Shown piece after piece: positions 49,884 to 59,188 of a DNA stretch of 64,000 bases. Within the stretch, counting starts at the first letter, position 1. The number at the start of each line of letters is the position of its first letter. The notes beneath the pieces were generated by a model that saw only the letters and a list, made by a program, of their open reading frames with translations, had not been told where the DNA came from and searched no databases. Origin of the DNA: Rhizobium leguminosarum (lineage in GTDB: Bacteria > Pseudomonadota > Alphaproteobacteria > Rhizobiales > Rhizobiaceae); NCBI RefSeq assembly GCF_002953715.1, contig NZ_CP025017.1, forward strand, positions 1 to 64,000. The letters are read 5' to 3'. The translations under genes and the position numbers were made by a program.

Positions 49884-51176
49884 ATGAACAAGCCGCTGCC
49901 GGAGCTTCAGCCCTTGCCCGACGCCGAGCGCCGGCATGTGGCCGTTGTCGGTGCCGGACTGGTCGGCCTCTGCTCTGCCCTCTGGCTGCAAAGAATGGGG
50001 CACCGGGTCACGATTATCGATCCGGCGCCGCCCTTGGGCGATGCATCCTACAGGCAGGCCTGTTCCTACGGGAATGCCTGCACCTTTGCGCCGCACGGCG
50101 TCGTTCCCGTCGCGACGTCAGGCGTCATCTGGCATGTGCCGGGCATGCTGCTCAATCCGCTCGGTCCGCTGGCGATCGTCTGGAGATACCTGCCGCAACT
50201 GGTCCCGTGGCTGCGCGCCTTCCTGGCGTCGAGCACGAAAGCCGAGGTCGAGCGGATCGCCGGGACACTGGCGATGCTGCTTTCTCACGCCGATGCCGCC
50301 TGGCAACCGCTTGTGACTGCGGCCGGTGCCGAACGGCTGAAGCGGCACGACGGCTGCCTGTATCTCTACAAGAGCGAAGCGCAATTCCGGGCGGCTGACG
50401 CCGAAAACGGGCTGCGTGAACGCCATGGCGTCGCCATGGACCGGCTGGACCGCGCCGATATCAAGAGCATGGAGCCTAATCTTGCGCCGCTTTACCACAA
50501 GGGCGTGCTGTTCCGGGACGCCTATGTGTTTTCCAGCCCCAGGCAACTCGCCTTCGCGCTCGCCCAAGCTGTTGTAAACGGCGGAGGAGAGATCGTCCGC
50601 GGCGAAGTCTCGGTGATCGAGCCGCGCGACAACGGCATCTGCCTGCGGATCGCGGGCAAGCAAATCCTTGCGGACCATGCGGTCGTCGCCGCCGGCGCTC
50701 ATTCGCGCAAGCTGACCGCATCGATAGGCGATCGCGTCCTGCTCGACACCGAGCGCGGTTATCACGTCTTGTTCCCGCAAGCGGGCAATCTGCTGTCGCG
50801 CCCGGTCTGTTATCCCGAACACGGCTTCTACATGGTGCCGATGGCAGATGGATTGCGCGCGGCCGGAACCGTCGAACTCGGCGGCCTTGCCGCTCCGTTG
50901 AACCTCAAGCGGACCGCGATGATCCGTGACGGCGTGAAAATGCTGCTGCCGGCCGCCGGACAGGGCAGCGACGAGTGGCTGGGTTTTCGCCCGTCCATGC
51001 CGGATTCACTGCCGGTGATCGGCAGCTCCCGCCGTTTGCCCAGCGTCACCTATGCCTTCGGCCACGGCCATCTCGGCCTGACGCTGTCGGCTTTGACCGG
51101 TTATCTGGTTTCCCAGCTGGTTGCGGGACAGAGACCGGCTATCGATTTGACGTCGCTGCGTCCCGAGCGGTTCTGA
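49884..51176 (+). CDS. DadA-like FAD-dependent amino acid dehydrogenase
   Basis: A 430-residue DAO-family flavoprotein. The FAD-binding motif HVAVVGAGLVGLCSALWLQ lies near 18-36, with C-terminal GFRPSMPDSLPVIGSS and FGHGHLGLTLSALTG typical of D-amino acid dehydrogenases. It would oxidise a D-amino or secondary amine to the imino/keto acid and pass electrons to the respiratory chain. RidA nearby (43546) could deal with the imine product. It is co-transcribed with the MocR-type gene. Substrate not determined. Confidence 0.88.
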   Translation: MNKPLPELQPLPDAERRHVAVVGAGLVGLCSALWLQRMGHRVTIIDPAPPLGDASYRQACSYGNACTFAPHGVVPVATSGVIWHVPGMLLNPLGPLAIVWRYLPQLVPWLRAFLASSTKAEVERIAGTLAMLLSHADAAWQPLVTAAGAERLKRHDGCLYLYKSEAQFRAADAENGLRERHGVAMDRLDRADIKSMEPNLAPLYHKGVLFRDAYVFSSPRQLAFALAQAVVNGGGEIVRGEVSVIEPRDNGICLRIAGKQILADHAVVAAGAHSRKLTASIGDRVLLDTERGYHVLFPQAGNLLSRPVCYPEHGFYMVPMADGLRAAGTVELGGLAAPLNLKRTAMIRDGVKMLLPAAGQGSDEWLGFRPSMPDSLPVIGSSRRLPSVTYAFGHGHLGLTLSALTGYLVSQLVAGQRPAIDLTSLRPERF

Positions 51177-51182
51177 ACCGGC

Positions 51183-51437
51183 CTATGAATTTTCCTCATT
51201 CCGCCGATATCCGCGTTTGAGCTTGCCGTGCAGCAGCGTCCGGGATGCTTCCCTGGCTTCGACCGCGGTATCGAACAGGTCGATCTTCATCTGACCCTTC
51301 GTCCCCATGCGTCCCCAGCAACGCATGAGCGAGCTGCCGCCGAACAGGGTCGGTTCGACGGCCAGAAGATAGAAGCGCGCCATGTTTCGCGCCGGATCTA
51401 CATGAAAAAGCAATGTCGGATGGGTTGCCTGGGTCAT
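51183..51437 (-). CDS. Small WGR-domain protein
   Basis: An 84-residue protein that is essentially one WGR domain: a central RCWGRMGTKGQMKIDLFD after ARFYLLAVEPTLFGGSSLM. WGR domains occur in PARPs and bacterial MolR-like proteins and bind nucleic acid. Stand-alone copies are frequent in rhizobia with no known role. The ATG at 51437 is chosen; an upstream in-frame start at 51473 would add 12 residues. It converges on the DadA-like gene with 6 bp between stops. Confidence 0.75.
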   Translation of the reverse strand: MTQATHPTLLFHVDPARNMARFYLLAVEPTLFGGSSLMRCWGRMGTKGQMKIDLFDTAVEAREASRTLLHGKLKRGYRRNEENS

Positions 51438-51555
51438 GCCGCAAGAATCCCGTACGGCGGCCGACGCGTCCAATGAATATGCTGAATCGATCGAGCGGCA
51501 ACGATTCCATCGCGTGATGGTTCACTGCGTGGAGCTGATAGCGCGCTCGCCATCT

Positions 51556-52533
51556 TCAGAACCGATGTTCCGCTCCTTCGACCGGATTTGCCCAGACCGT
51601 CATTCCAGGCGCAAACGGCGTCTCGCCTTCGGCGCGCACCACCATCTCGCCGAGTTCGGGGACGTCGAGGTAGAGGATGGCGTCGGCGCCAAGCCGCTCG
51701 ACATGCCGGATCCTGCCCTGCCATTGCCCGGCACCTTCCGAAAGCCTGATATGTTCCGGGCGAATGCCGTAGGTCGTGCAGTTCATTCGCCGCGCTATCT
51801 CGCCGCCATAGAGGTTCATCTTCGGGCTGCCGATGAAGCCGGCAACGAATGGTGTCGCGGGATTGCGGTAGAGTTCCATTGGACTGCCGATCTGTTCGAC
51901 CGCGCCGCCCTTCAGGACGACGATCTTGTCCGCCATCGTCATCGCTTCGACCTGGTCGTGGGTGACATAGATCATCGTCGATTTCAGGCGGGCGTGCAGA
52001 TCGGCGATCTCAAGACGCATCTGGGCTCTGAGCGAAGCGTCGAGATTGGAGAGCGGCTCGTCGAACAGGAAGACCTTGGGATCGCGGATGATCGCACGGC
52101 CGATGGCGACGCGCTGCCTCTGGCCGCCGGAGAGTGCTTTCGGCTTTCTCTCCAGCAGCTGGGTGAGCTGCAGCGTTTCAGCCGTCGCTGAGACCTTGGC
52201 GGCGATTTCCGCCTTTGGGCGGCGGGCGAGTGAAAGGCCGAAGCCGATATTCTCGGCAACGGTCATATGCGGGTAGAGCGCGTAGCTCTGGAACACCATG
52301 GCAATGCCGCGCTCGGAGGGTTCAGCATAGGTCACGTCCTTGCCGCCGATGGTCAGCGCGCCTGAGGTCGCTTCTTCCAGGCCGGCGATGATCCGCAGCA
52401 GCGTCGATTTTCCGCATCCAGACGGGCCGACGAAAACGACGAACTCGCCGGAAGCAACCTCCAGATCTATTCCCTTGATGACTTCAAGGGCGCCAAAGCT
52501 CTTGCGAACTTGCTTGAGAGTGAGCTCAGCCAT
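51556..52533 (-). CDS. Sugar ABC transporter ATPase (UgpC/MalK-like)
   Basis: A 325-residue ATPase of the CUT1 class: Walker A GPSGCGKSTLLRI near 37-49, signature LSGGQRQRVAIGRAI near 135-149, Walker B VFLFDEPLSNLDASLR and a C-terminal TOBE domain. CUT1 ATPases are often shared between importers, so it could also serve the second importer at 60385, which has no ATPase gene inside the window. It is the last gene of the operon that begins at 57949. Confidence 0.93.
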   Translation of the reverse strand: MAELTLKQVRKSFGALEVIKGIDLEVASGEFVVFVGPSGCGKSTLLRIIAGLEEATSGALTIGGKDVTYAEPSERGIAMVFQSYALYPHMTVAENIGFGLSLARRPKAEIAAKVSATAETLQLTQLLERKPKALSGGQRQRVAIGRAIIRDPKVFLFDEPLSNLDASLRAQMRLEIADLHARLKSTMIYVTHDQVEAMTMADKIVVLKGGAVEQIGSPMELYRNPATPFVAGFIGSPKMNLYGGEIARRMNCTTYGIRPEHIRLSEGAGQWQGRIRHVERLGADAILYLDVPELGEMVVRAEGETPFAPGMTVWANPVEGAEHRF

Positions 52534-52537
52534 TCGG

Positions 52538-53365
52538 TTACCCTTTTACTGCGCCGGCCGTCATGCCGGCGACGAGCTGCCGGTTGAAGAAGATGAAGAC
52601 GACCAGAGGCGGGATCGTCACGAGGAGGATATTCATGAAGAGGAGATTGTACTGGCTCGTATACATGCTCTGGAAATTATAGAGCGTCAGCTGCACGGTC
52701 ACGTTCTCCTTGCCGGGAAGGTAGTAGAGCGGGTTGGTAAAATCGTTGAAGATCGCGATCGACTGCACGACGATATTGGTGACGGTCACCGGCTTCAGCA
52801 GCGGCAGGATCACTCTGAAGAAAATCTGTCGGGGCTTGGCGCCATCGATCAGCGCCGCCTCGTCGAGGTCGCGTGGTATGGTCGAAATGAATGACCGGTA
52901 GAGCAATGTCGAGAACGAGAGATTATAGGCGACCTGGATCAGGATCATCCCGGTCATGGTCTTGAAGAGACCGATCTCCTGCAAGAGGCCGATGGTGGGC
53001 ACGACGGCTGGCGGCATCATCAGACCCATGAACAGGGCAATGGAGGCCACCTTGTTCCAGACGGTCTTGCGGCGTTGCATCACATATCCGACCATTGCCG
53101 ACAGCAGGATCAGGATCGTGACGGAGGCCACGGTGATCAGCGTGGAGTTGAAATAGGCGAGCGCGAGCTGGTAGTCGCGCGCCTTGAAGACGGCGACCAG
53201 ATTATCCCAGAACAGCCAATGTTCGGGCAATTCGAAATCGAGGCGAGACGCTTCCGATTTCGATTTGACCGCCTGGAGAGCGACGAAAACGAAGGGCATG
53301 ACGAAGATGACGGCCGCCACCGCAAGGGCTATCGCGCCGGTCACGTAAGGGCGGACGTTTCTCAT
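52538..53365 (-). CDS. CUT1 sugar ABC permease (MalG-like)
   Basis: A 275-residue permease with about six spans, an EAA loop DLDEAALIDGAKPRQIFFRVILP and the C-terminal LVAGMTAGAVKG typical of MalG-type subunits. The ATG at 53365 overlaps the stop of the preceding permease gene (ATGA). It works with the ATPase, the other permease and the binding protein in this operon. Confidence 0.92.
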   Translation of the reverse strand: MRNVRPYVTGAIALAVAAVIFVMPFVFVALQAVKSKSEASRLDFELPEHWLFWDNLVAVFKARDYQLALAYFNSTLITVASVTILILLSAMVGYVMQRRKTVWNKVASIALFMGLMMPPAVVPTIGLLQEIGLFKTMTGMILIQVAYNLSFSTLLYRSFISTIPRDLDEAALIDGAKPRQIFFRVILPLLKPVTVTNIVVQSIAIFNDFTNPLYYLPGKENVTVQLTLYNFQSMYTSQYNLLFMNILLVTIPPLVVFIFFNRQLVAGMTAGAVKG

Positions 53366-54240
53366 TCCTCGACCTCGCGCCGGTTGAACCAAAGGGTGAA
53401 TGGCAGGATGATTACGGCGATCAGCGCAAACAGGATGACGTTTCCGGCCGTCGACAGGCCGTAGAAACCCGCCTGGTACTGCTTATAGATGACCGAGGCG
53501 ATCACATCGGAGGAGAAACCAGGCCCGCCGCGGGTCATGGCCCATATCAGATCGAAGGATCGAAGCCCGCCGATCAACGACAATGTCACCACGATGACAG
53601 TGGCGGGACGCACGAGCGGCAGGGTGATCCGGAAAAATTGCTGGAGACGCGTGGCGCCGTCAATCCGCGCGGCCTCATAATAATCGGGGCTGATCGCGGC
53701 AAGCCCGGCGATGAAGATCAAGGTGGCGAGGCCGACACCCTTCCAGACATCGACCAAAGCCACCGAAAATAGCGCCAGCGCCGGATTGGTGAGCCATCCC
53801 GGGCCGGGAATGCCGAGCGTCTCGAGCGTGACATTGATGATGCCCTTGGTCGGATGCATCATCACCGTGAAGGTGATGCCGATACCGATCGTCGAGACCA
53901 GGACGGGAAAGAAGACCAGCGTGCGCAGGAAGCCGCGGGCAAAGATATTGCTGGTCAGGAGCACGGCAAGCAGCAGCCCGCAGCCCGTCTTCAGGCCGGA
54001 TGTAGTCACGGCATAGATCAGCGTGTTGACCAATCCCTTGACCAGGAATGGTTCGGAAAAGAATTGCTGAAAATTTTCGAGCCCGATGAATTCGGCGGTC
54101 GAAAGATCCCAGCGTGTGAGGCTGAACCAGAGAGAGGATACCGTGGGAACCAGAAACAGCACGCCGTAGATGATTGCGGCCGGAATGAAAAACCACAGCG
54201 GGTAGGGCGATTTGCGCGAGCGGGGGCGTGTCTCGGTCAT
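53362..54240 (-). CDS. CUT1 sugar ABC permease (MalF-like)
   Basis: A 292-residue permease. It has an N-terminal span FIPAAIIYGVLFLVPTVSS, the EAA loop YYEAARIDGATRLQQFFRITLP and the segment GGLRSFDLIWAMTRGGP, the usual MalF/UgpA pattern. It lies 66 bp after the binding-protein gene, with a hairpin between them, and is coupled to the next permease. Confidence 0.92.
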   Translation of the reverse strand: MTETRPRSRKSPYPLWFFIPAAIIYGVLFLVPTVSSLWFSLTRWDLSTAEFIGLENFQQFFSEPFLVKGLVNTLIYAVTTSGLKTGCGLLLAVLLTSNIFARGFLRTLVFFPVLVSTIGIGITFTVMMHPTKGIINVTLETLGIPGPGWLTNPALALFSVALVDVWKGVGLATLIFIAGLAAISPDYYEAARIDGATRLQQFFRITLPLVRPATVIVVTLSLIGGLRSFDLIWAMTRGGPGFSSDVIASVIYKQYQAGFYGLSTAGNVILFALIAVIILPFTLWFNRREVEE

Positions 54241-54262
54241 GACTACCTCTTCGATCGGGTGG

Positions 54263-54288
54263 AACCTCGCCCCTGTAGGAGCGAGGTT
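54263..54288 (-). other. Hairpin after the sugar-binding protein gene
   Basis: Eight-pair perfect inverted repeat AACCTCGC / GCGAGGTT with a 10-nt loop, between the binding-protein and permease genes. Confidence 0.55.
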
Positions 54289-54306
54289 AATTGACCCGAA
54301 AGGCCG

Positions 54307-55590
54307 CTACCAGTTGGGCAGGCCGAGCTGCTTGGCCTGCTTGCGCACGTCGTCGTCATAGAGCTTTGCCGCGTCGGCCGGCTGGCGAATACCGGAGCCG
54401 ACTTCGACGGTGATCTGCTCGAGAGCCGGTCCCTTGATCGGCGACACGAATTCCAGCGCCGGGGTCGTTTTGTCCTTGGCCTCGAAATAGGGGAGCATGT
54501 CCTTTATCGCAGGCGGCACGTTGGCTGGCAGGTCGCAGCCGTCGATCAGGGAGGGCCCCTGAACGGCATTGGTTTCCACCATGATCTTGCAGGCCTCGAC
54601 GCTTCCGGCGAAATCGACGAATTTCCGTGCTTCCTCAGCGTGCTGGCTGGTCAGCGGAATGTAAAGGGCTGGCGGCATCCAGACCGTCAAACCGTTGGTT
54701 GCGGCGTCGTCGCTCGGCTGCGCGAAAAAGCCGACATCGTTGAGGTTTTCGGGATAATTCTGTTTGAGCGCGCCGACCGCGAAGCTCAGCATTGGATAAT
54801 GCGCTGCCTCGCCGGTTGCCACCATTCTCAGGCCATCGTCGTAGCTTGCCGCGCCAAAATCTTCGTTCATCAGACCGGCGTCGTGAACGTCCTTCAGCCG
54901 TTCGAAGCCCTTCAGGGCCGCAGGCGTCTCTGCGTATTTTGCCTTGTTGGCGGTATAGTCTGCGGCGAAGTTCGGTACGGCCGCGTGCAGGTTGTAATAG
55001 TCAGCCAGAACGAACAGCTGCGAGGTCCAGGTATCGCGATAGGTCTGTGCCACGGCGACCTTTCCGGCAGCATTGACCTTCGCGTTGTTCGCCATGAAGT
55101 CCGCCCATGTCTTCGGGACGGAGAGGCCGAGGTCCTGGTAGATTTTCCTGTTGTAGAGGATCCCGCCCGCCATCGCCGTGCCGAAGGGCACGCCATAGAC
55201 CTTGCCATCGGCACGGACGACCGATTTGAAACCTTCGTCGACCTTCGCTTGCGACGACAGGTCGCTCAGGTCGACAAGCGTCTGTGTCGGCTTCAGCGCC
55301 TGTAGCAGCGAGCCGGAATTGTAGAGAAACACATCGGACATCTCCCCCGTCGCCAGGCGCGTCTTGATGATGTTGTCGCCTTCGCCGCCACCGGCCCGCG
55401 GCTCGATTTCGATCGTCACGTCGGGTGCCTTTGCCTGATAGGCGGCAACCAGTGCCTCGGCCGCCGCGACGGTGTCCGGGTTGTTGTCGATCAGGAATGA
55501 CAGCGTGGTGCCTGCATGCGACGGACCAGCCGCGACCAGTGCCAAAAGCGCGGACGCGCCCGCAAGAATGAGTTTTATCCGATATGTCAT
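54307..55590 (-). CDS. Sugar-binding periplasmic protein (SBP family 1)
   Basis: A 427-residue secreted binding protein: signal LILAGASALLALVAAGPSHA, then TTLSFLIDNNPDTVAAAEAL, DVFLYNSGSLLQALKPTQTL and GVPFGTAMAGGILYNRKIYQ. The length and motifs are those of CUT1 oligosaccharide-binding proteins. The adjoining alpha-L-rhamnosidase suggests a rhamnose-containing oligosaccharide or plant glycoside. Ribosome site GAGGAAGG. Confidence 0.92.
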   Translation of the reverse strand: MTYRIKLILAGASALLALVAAGPSHAGTTLSFLIDNNPDTVAAAEALVAAYQAKAPDVTIEIEPRAGGGEGDNIIKTRLATGEMSDVFLYNSGSLLQALKPTQTLVDLSDLSSQAKVDEGFKSVVRADGKVYGVPFGTAMAGGILYNRKIYQDLGLSVPKTWADFMANNAKVNAAGKVAVAQTYRDTWTSQLFVLADYYNLHAAVPNFAADYTANKAKYAETPAALKGFERLKDVHDAGLMNEDFGAASYDDGLRMVATGEAAHYPMLSFAVGALKQNYPENLNDVGFFAQPSDDAATNGLTVWMPPALYIPLTSQHAEEARKFVDFAGSVEACKIMVETNAVQGPSLIDGCDLPANVPPAIKDMLPYFEAKDKTTPALEFVSPIKGPALEQITVEVGSGIRQPADAAKLYDDDVRKQAKQLGLPNW

Positions 55591-55627
55591 GACCTTCCTC
55601 CTCTGAACGGTGTGACGTGTATGCTCC

Positions 55628-57949
55628 TCAAGAATTGGGTAGGGAAAAGACCAGCTGGTGCGTTCCAGGGGGAAGAACGGCTTCCTCGACGACAGGCTCT
55701 CCGTTGAGCGACGGGTTTTGATGCCGTTTTCCGGGCCGGAACCGGCCGATGCAGCCTTCCGGAAGCGTCAGCACATAGGTGACCTTGTTGCCGTCGCAAT
55801 GCCAGCCGGCCTCAATGCGTCCCTGGTTGATATCATGATAGGCCGAAACCGGCGAAAGGGACGGAATCGGCGCGGGATCGACGATCACCTCGGCAAATCC
55901 GGGCGCGCTCGGGCTCGGCGAAATTCCGGCGATGCTTTCGAACAGCCACTGGCAGACAGCGCCATAGGCATAGTGGTTGTAGCTGTTCATATCAGGTTCG
56001 TAGATGGTGCCGTCAGGCGCCATGGAATCCCAGCGCTCCCAGATCGTCGTCGCTCCCTTCGAGACCTGGTAGAGCCAGCCCGGTACATCCTCCTGCAGGA
56101 AGACCTTTTCGGCCAGATCGTCCATGCCGAGCTTCGTCAGCGCCGGCAGCAGGGCGGGCGTGCCGATGAAGCCGGTGCCGATCTTGTAGTCGGCATCGAT
56201 GATCACCTGCCGGAAATGCTGCTGTGCGGCTTGCATGTGCTCCGCCGGGATCAGGTCGTGGAGGAAGGCAAGCGCGTAGGACGTCTGGTCGTTGTGTGCG
56301 AGCCGTCCCGCTGGCGTGATGAACTCGTTGGTGAATGCCCGCTGGATCTCGTTTGCGCGCTGTTTCATCTTTTCTTCAAGCGCATGCTCGCCGAGAGTGG
56401 CTGCGATCCTTGCCAGAAGATCGGTCGAGATGAAGTGGTAGAGCGTGGCCGCGCAGTCGTCTGCGATCGTCGGACGAGGCTTTCGATTGTCGCCGACCGG
56501 CTGCAGCCAGTCGCCGAAGGTGAAGCCGCGGTCGCCCCAGCGCGACGGCGGACGCACGAGCGGACCATCCGAGATCGACCAGACGAAATCGACCCAGCGC
56601 ACCATGGAATCCAGGCACTCCGACAGGACGGCCCGGTCGCCGTAATGGGTATAGAGTACCCAGGGGATGACGACGATCGCGTCGCCCCAGCCGGTCGAGC
56701 CGGCATAGCCCGGGAAATTGGCCGGATGCAAGCGCGTCGGATCCGGTGAAAAGTGCGAGACTGCGCCGTCCTCGCGCTGATCAGCCATCACATCCCGCAG
56801 ATACTTCCTCAGAAACGATTGGCTGTCGCTCAGCCAGCATGCGGTTGCGGCAAACACCTGGGCGTCGCCCGTCCAGCCGAGGCGCTCGTCGCGCTGCGGG
56901 CAATCGGTCGGCACTTCGACGAAATTGGCGCGCTGCGACCAGATGGTATTCTCGACGAGGCGATTGACCAGCGCATTGCCCGAGGTGAAACCGCCGGCAG
57001 GCTCGGGCACCGACGAGATCGGGATGGACGCGATTGCGAGGATCTTCGCATCGCCCTTGATCGTCACCCTGGCATAACGGAAGCCGTGGAAGGTGAAATG
57101 CGGTGCGTAGGTCTCGTCGCCGTCCCCCTGCAGCGTGTAGACGGTGTGCGCGGCGGCCGAGCGATAGTTGCGATTGTCGAAATGACGATCAGGGCCGAGT
57201 ACCTCCGAATGCTCCACCCGGACTTCGGCACCGGTGGTTCCGCGGACCGTATATCTGACATAGCCGCCGGCATTCTGGCCGAAATCGTAGACGGTCCTGC
57301 CCTCATCGTCGGTCCAGCTTTCCACAGGGGCGAGTGGCCGCAACTCGCGCACCGCAGAAGTTTCATGCGCGACAAGCAGCGCCGTGTCGAAGGCCAGCTT
57401 CTCGGTGCCGTGGGTCTCGACGCAGCTTTCCTGCCGGGCATCATAGATTTCGCCGAAGTAGATTCCGGACTTCAGGATCGGCAGAAGGCCGCTTCGCCAT
57501 GTGGTGTCGGTGGAAAGAACGGTGCCATCCGGTCCGATCAGATCCGCAATGGCGCCGATCCTGTCGCCCCAGCAATTCGGGATCGCCTGGGCGCCCCACA
57601 TCAAAGGCGACCGATACCATCCGTCGGCAAGCCAGATCTCGATGCGGTTGAGGCCCGGCTTGAGCAGGTTTGAGACGTCGTATCGCTGATAGGCAAGGCG
57701 ATCGTCGTAGTTCGTCCAACCTGGAGTCAACAGGTCGTTGCCGACACGAACGCCGTTGACGAAGCAGCGGTAGAGGCCAAGTGCGGAGATGAAGAGCTCG
57801 ACGGGAAGCTTGGCGCCATCATGTTCGAAAGTCTTGCAGACGAAGCTTGCGGCCGTTCCCTGACCGCCATCCGATAGTGGCGCGATCATATCCCCGGACC
57901 AGGCACGCGAAACGAGGTTGCCGCTGATGGCTGCCGGCTGAAAGTTCAT
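55628..57949 (-). CDS. Alpha-L-rhamnosidase (GH78)
   Basis: A 773-residue GH78 enzyme without a signal peptide. N-terminal carbohydrate-binding-like domains (about 1-300, e.g. GLYRCFVNGVRVGNDLLTPG) precede the catalytic (alpha/alpha)6 barrel (about 300-650). In it, FVEVPTDCPQRDERLGWTGD carries the conserved acidic residues, and VIPWVLYTHYGDRAVL follows. A C-terminal beta domain ends the protein. It removes terminal alpha-L-rhamnose from glycosides; cytoplasmic location implies that its substrate is imported by the ABC system of this operon. The ATG at 57949 has GGAGGACTTG upstream; a longer frame to 58015 runs into the operator. Confidence 0.93.
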   Translation of the reverse strand: MNFQPAAISGNLVSRAWSGDMIAPLSDGGQGTAASFVCKTFEHDGAKLPVELFISALGLYRCFVNGVRVGNDLLTPGWTNYDDRLAYQRYDVSNLLKPGLNRIEIWLADGWYRSPLMWGAQAIPNCWGDRIGAIADLIGPDGTVLSTDTTWRSGLLPILKSGIYFGEIYDARQESCVETHGTEKLAFDTALLVAHETSAVRELRPLAPVESWTDDEGRTVYDFGQNAGGYVRYTVRGTTGAEVRVEHSEVLGPDRHFDNRNYRSAAAHTVYTLQGDGDETYAPHFTFHGFRYARVTIKGDAKILAIASIPISSVPEPAGGFTSGNALVNRLVENTIWSQRANFVEVPTDCPQRDERLGWTGDAQVFAATACWLSDSQSFLRKYLRDVMADQREDGAVSHFSPDPTRLHPANFPGYAGSTGWGDAIVVIPWVLYTHYGDRAVLSECLDSMVRWVDFVWSISDGPLVRPPSRWGDRGFTFGDWLQPVGDNRKPRPTIADDCAATLYHFISTDLLARIAATLGEHALEEKMKQRANEIQRAFTNEFITPAGRLAHNDQTSYALAFLHDLIPAEHMQAAQQHFRQVIIDADYKIGTGFIGTPALLPALTKLGMDDLAEKVFLQEDVPGWLYQVSKGATTIWERWDSMAPDGTIYEPDMNSYNHYAYGAVCQWLFESIAGISPSPSAPGFAEVIVDPAPIPSLSPVSAYHDINQGRIEAGWHCDGNKVTYVLTLPEGCIGRFRPGKRHQNPSLNGEPVVEEAVLPPGTHQLVFSLPNS

Positions 57950-57968
57950 CAAGTCCTCCCGACGAGTT

Positions 57969-57996
57969 GTAGAACGTTCTCCATATAACGTTCTAC
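57969..57996. promoter_or_regulatory. LacI-type operator in the divergent rhamnosidase / regulator gap
   Basis: GTAGAACGTT and AACGTTCTAC form a perfect 10-bp inverted repeat with an 8-nt spacer. Each arm contains the AACGTT core seen in LacI-family sites. It is 19 bp from the GH78 start and 94 bp from the LacI start. Confidence 0.7.
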
Positions 57997-58089
57997 ATTT
58001 TCTTCGGAAGCGCAATAGAATTTTCGTTGCCAGTCTGCCATGGTGGTTCTGCGGGCGATGTTGACGATCCGCAGCAAGCCAGAGATTTC

Positions 58090-59151
58090 ATGTCAATCGA
58101 AGAAAAACAAAAGCCGCAACGAAACGATCGCGTGACGATCCGGACGGTGGCAACTCACGCAGGCGTATCGGTCGCAGCGGTTTCCAAGGTGATGCGAAAT
58201 GCCTATGGCGTCAGTGATGCGCTGCGCGCAAGGGTGACTGATGCCATCGAGGCCCTCGCATATCGCCCCTCGCGGGCGGCACGAGGGCTGCGTGGCCGGA
58301 GTTTCACCATCGGCGTGCTCCTGATCGATATCCGCAATCCTTTCCTTCCGGAGGTGATTGCCGGCGTGAACGGGGTGCTGGCGCCTTCGCACTACCAAGC
58401 GATGATCGGCGTCAGCGATGCGCGTGTACAGCTGGAGACGTCGTTGATCGAGTCGATGATCGACTACAAGATGGACGGCCTTATCCTTGTTGCGCCGCGG
58501 TTGCCCTCGGAGATCCTCGCAAAGTTCGCAGTCCAGATACCGATCGTCGCGGTCGGTTACCACGATGCCAGTGCCACGGCCTTCGATACCGTCAACGCAG
58601 ACGATCAGCGCGGCGCGGAGATCGCCGTGGAAGCGCTTCTGGCCTGTGGCTATCGCGACATCGAAATGCTGAGCCTTGGCGAGCGCCAGGGGCACGCGGT
58701 CTCCGTCGTCCGACAGCGTGAGATCGGGTTTCGCCGGGCGATGCAGCGTGGCGGGCTCGGCTCCTCGCCAGCGATCAGCAAAATTCCCATTGCTTCGCCA
58801 AAGCGGGAAGAGGCGATGCGAAAATTTCTATCGAGGAAGGACAGGCCGCGCGCCGTATTCTGCTGGAGCGACCTCGACGCGATCACCCTTCTGAGCCTGG
58901 CTATGGAGATGGGCGTGCGCGTCCCCGAAGATCTCGCCGTCATCGGATACGACAATTCGCCGACCGCAGCACTCGGCCTCGTCAATCTCGCAAGCATCGA
59001 TCAGTCGGGCAGGGAACTCGGTCAGGTCGCCACCCGGGCCCTCATTTCCAGAATAGAAGGCCGCACCGCTTCCGAGCATATTTTCCAGATACCGTCACTG
59101 GTCAGCCGCAACAGCCTGACCCGTTCCGGCAATTCCACGGATAGACAATAG
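58090..59151 (+). CDS. LacI-family repressor of the rhamnosidase/ABC operon
   Basis: A 353-residue LacI-family regulator. The helix-turn-helix (about 15-40: VTIRTVATHAGVSVAAVSKV) is followed by the hinge YRPSRAARGLRGR and a periplasmic-binding-like sensor domain (GVLLIDIRNPFLPEVIAGV, VIGYDNSPTAALGLVNLAS). It is divergent from the GH78 gene, with a perfect inverted repeat between them, so it most likely represses that operon. The ATG at 58090 follows AGCAAGCCAGAG; longer starts are less likely. It converges on the second LacI gene. Confidence 0.92.
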   Translation: MSIEEKQKPQRNDRVTIRTVATHAGVSVAAVSKVMRNAYGVSDALRARVTDAIEALAYRPSRAARGLRGRSFTIGVLLIDIRNPFLPEVIAGVNGVLAPSHYQAMIGVSDARVQLETSLIESMIDYKMDGLILVAPRLPSEILAKFAVQIPIVAVGYHDASATAFDTVNADDQRGAEIAVEALLACGYRDIEMLSLGERQGHAVSVVRQREIGFRRAMQRGGLGSSPAISKIPIASPKREEAMRKFLSRKDRPRAVFCWSDLDAITLLSLAMEMGVRVPEDLAVIGYDNSPTAALGLVNLASIDQSGRELGQVATRALISRIEGRTASEHIFQIPSLVSRNSLTRSGNSTDRQ

Positions 59152-59188
59152 CGCGGCGCCGCTGTGTCTCTGTTCGTTGCCGTCGTTT

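Noticed and set aside
59154..59163. GCGGCGCCGC palindrome between the two convergent LacI genes
   Set aside because: Too short and typical of GC-rich DNA; no U run on either side, so not called a terminator.
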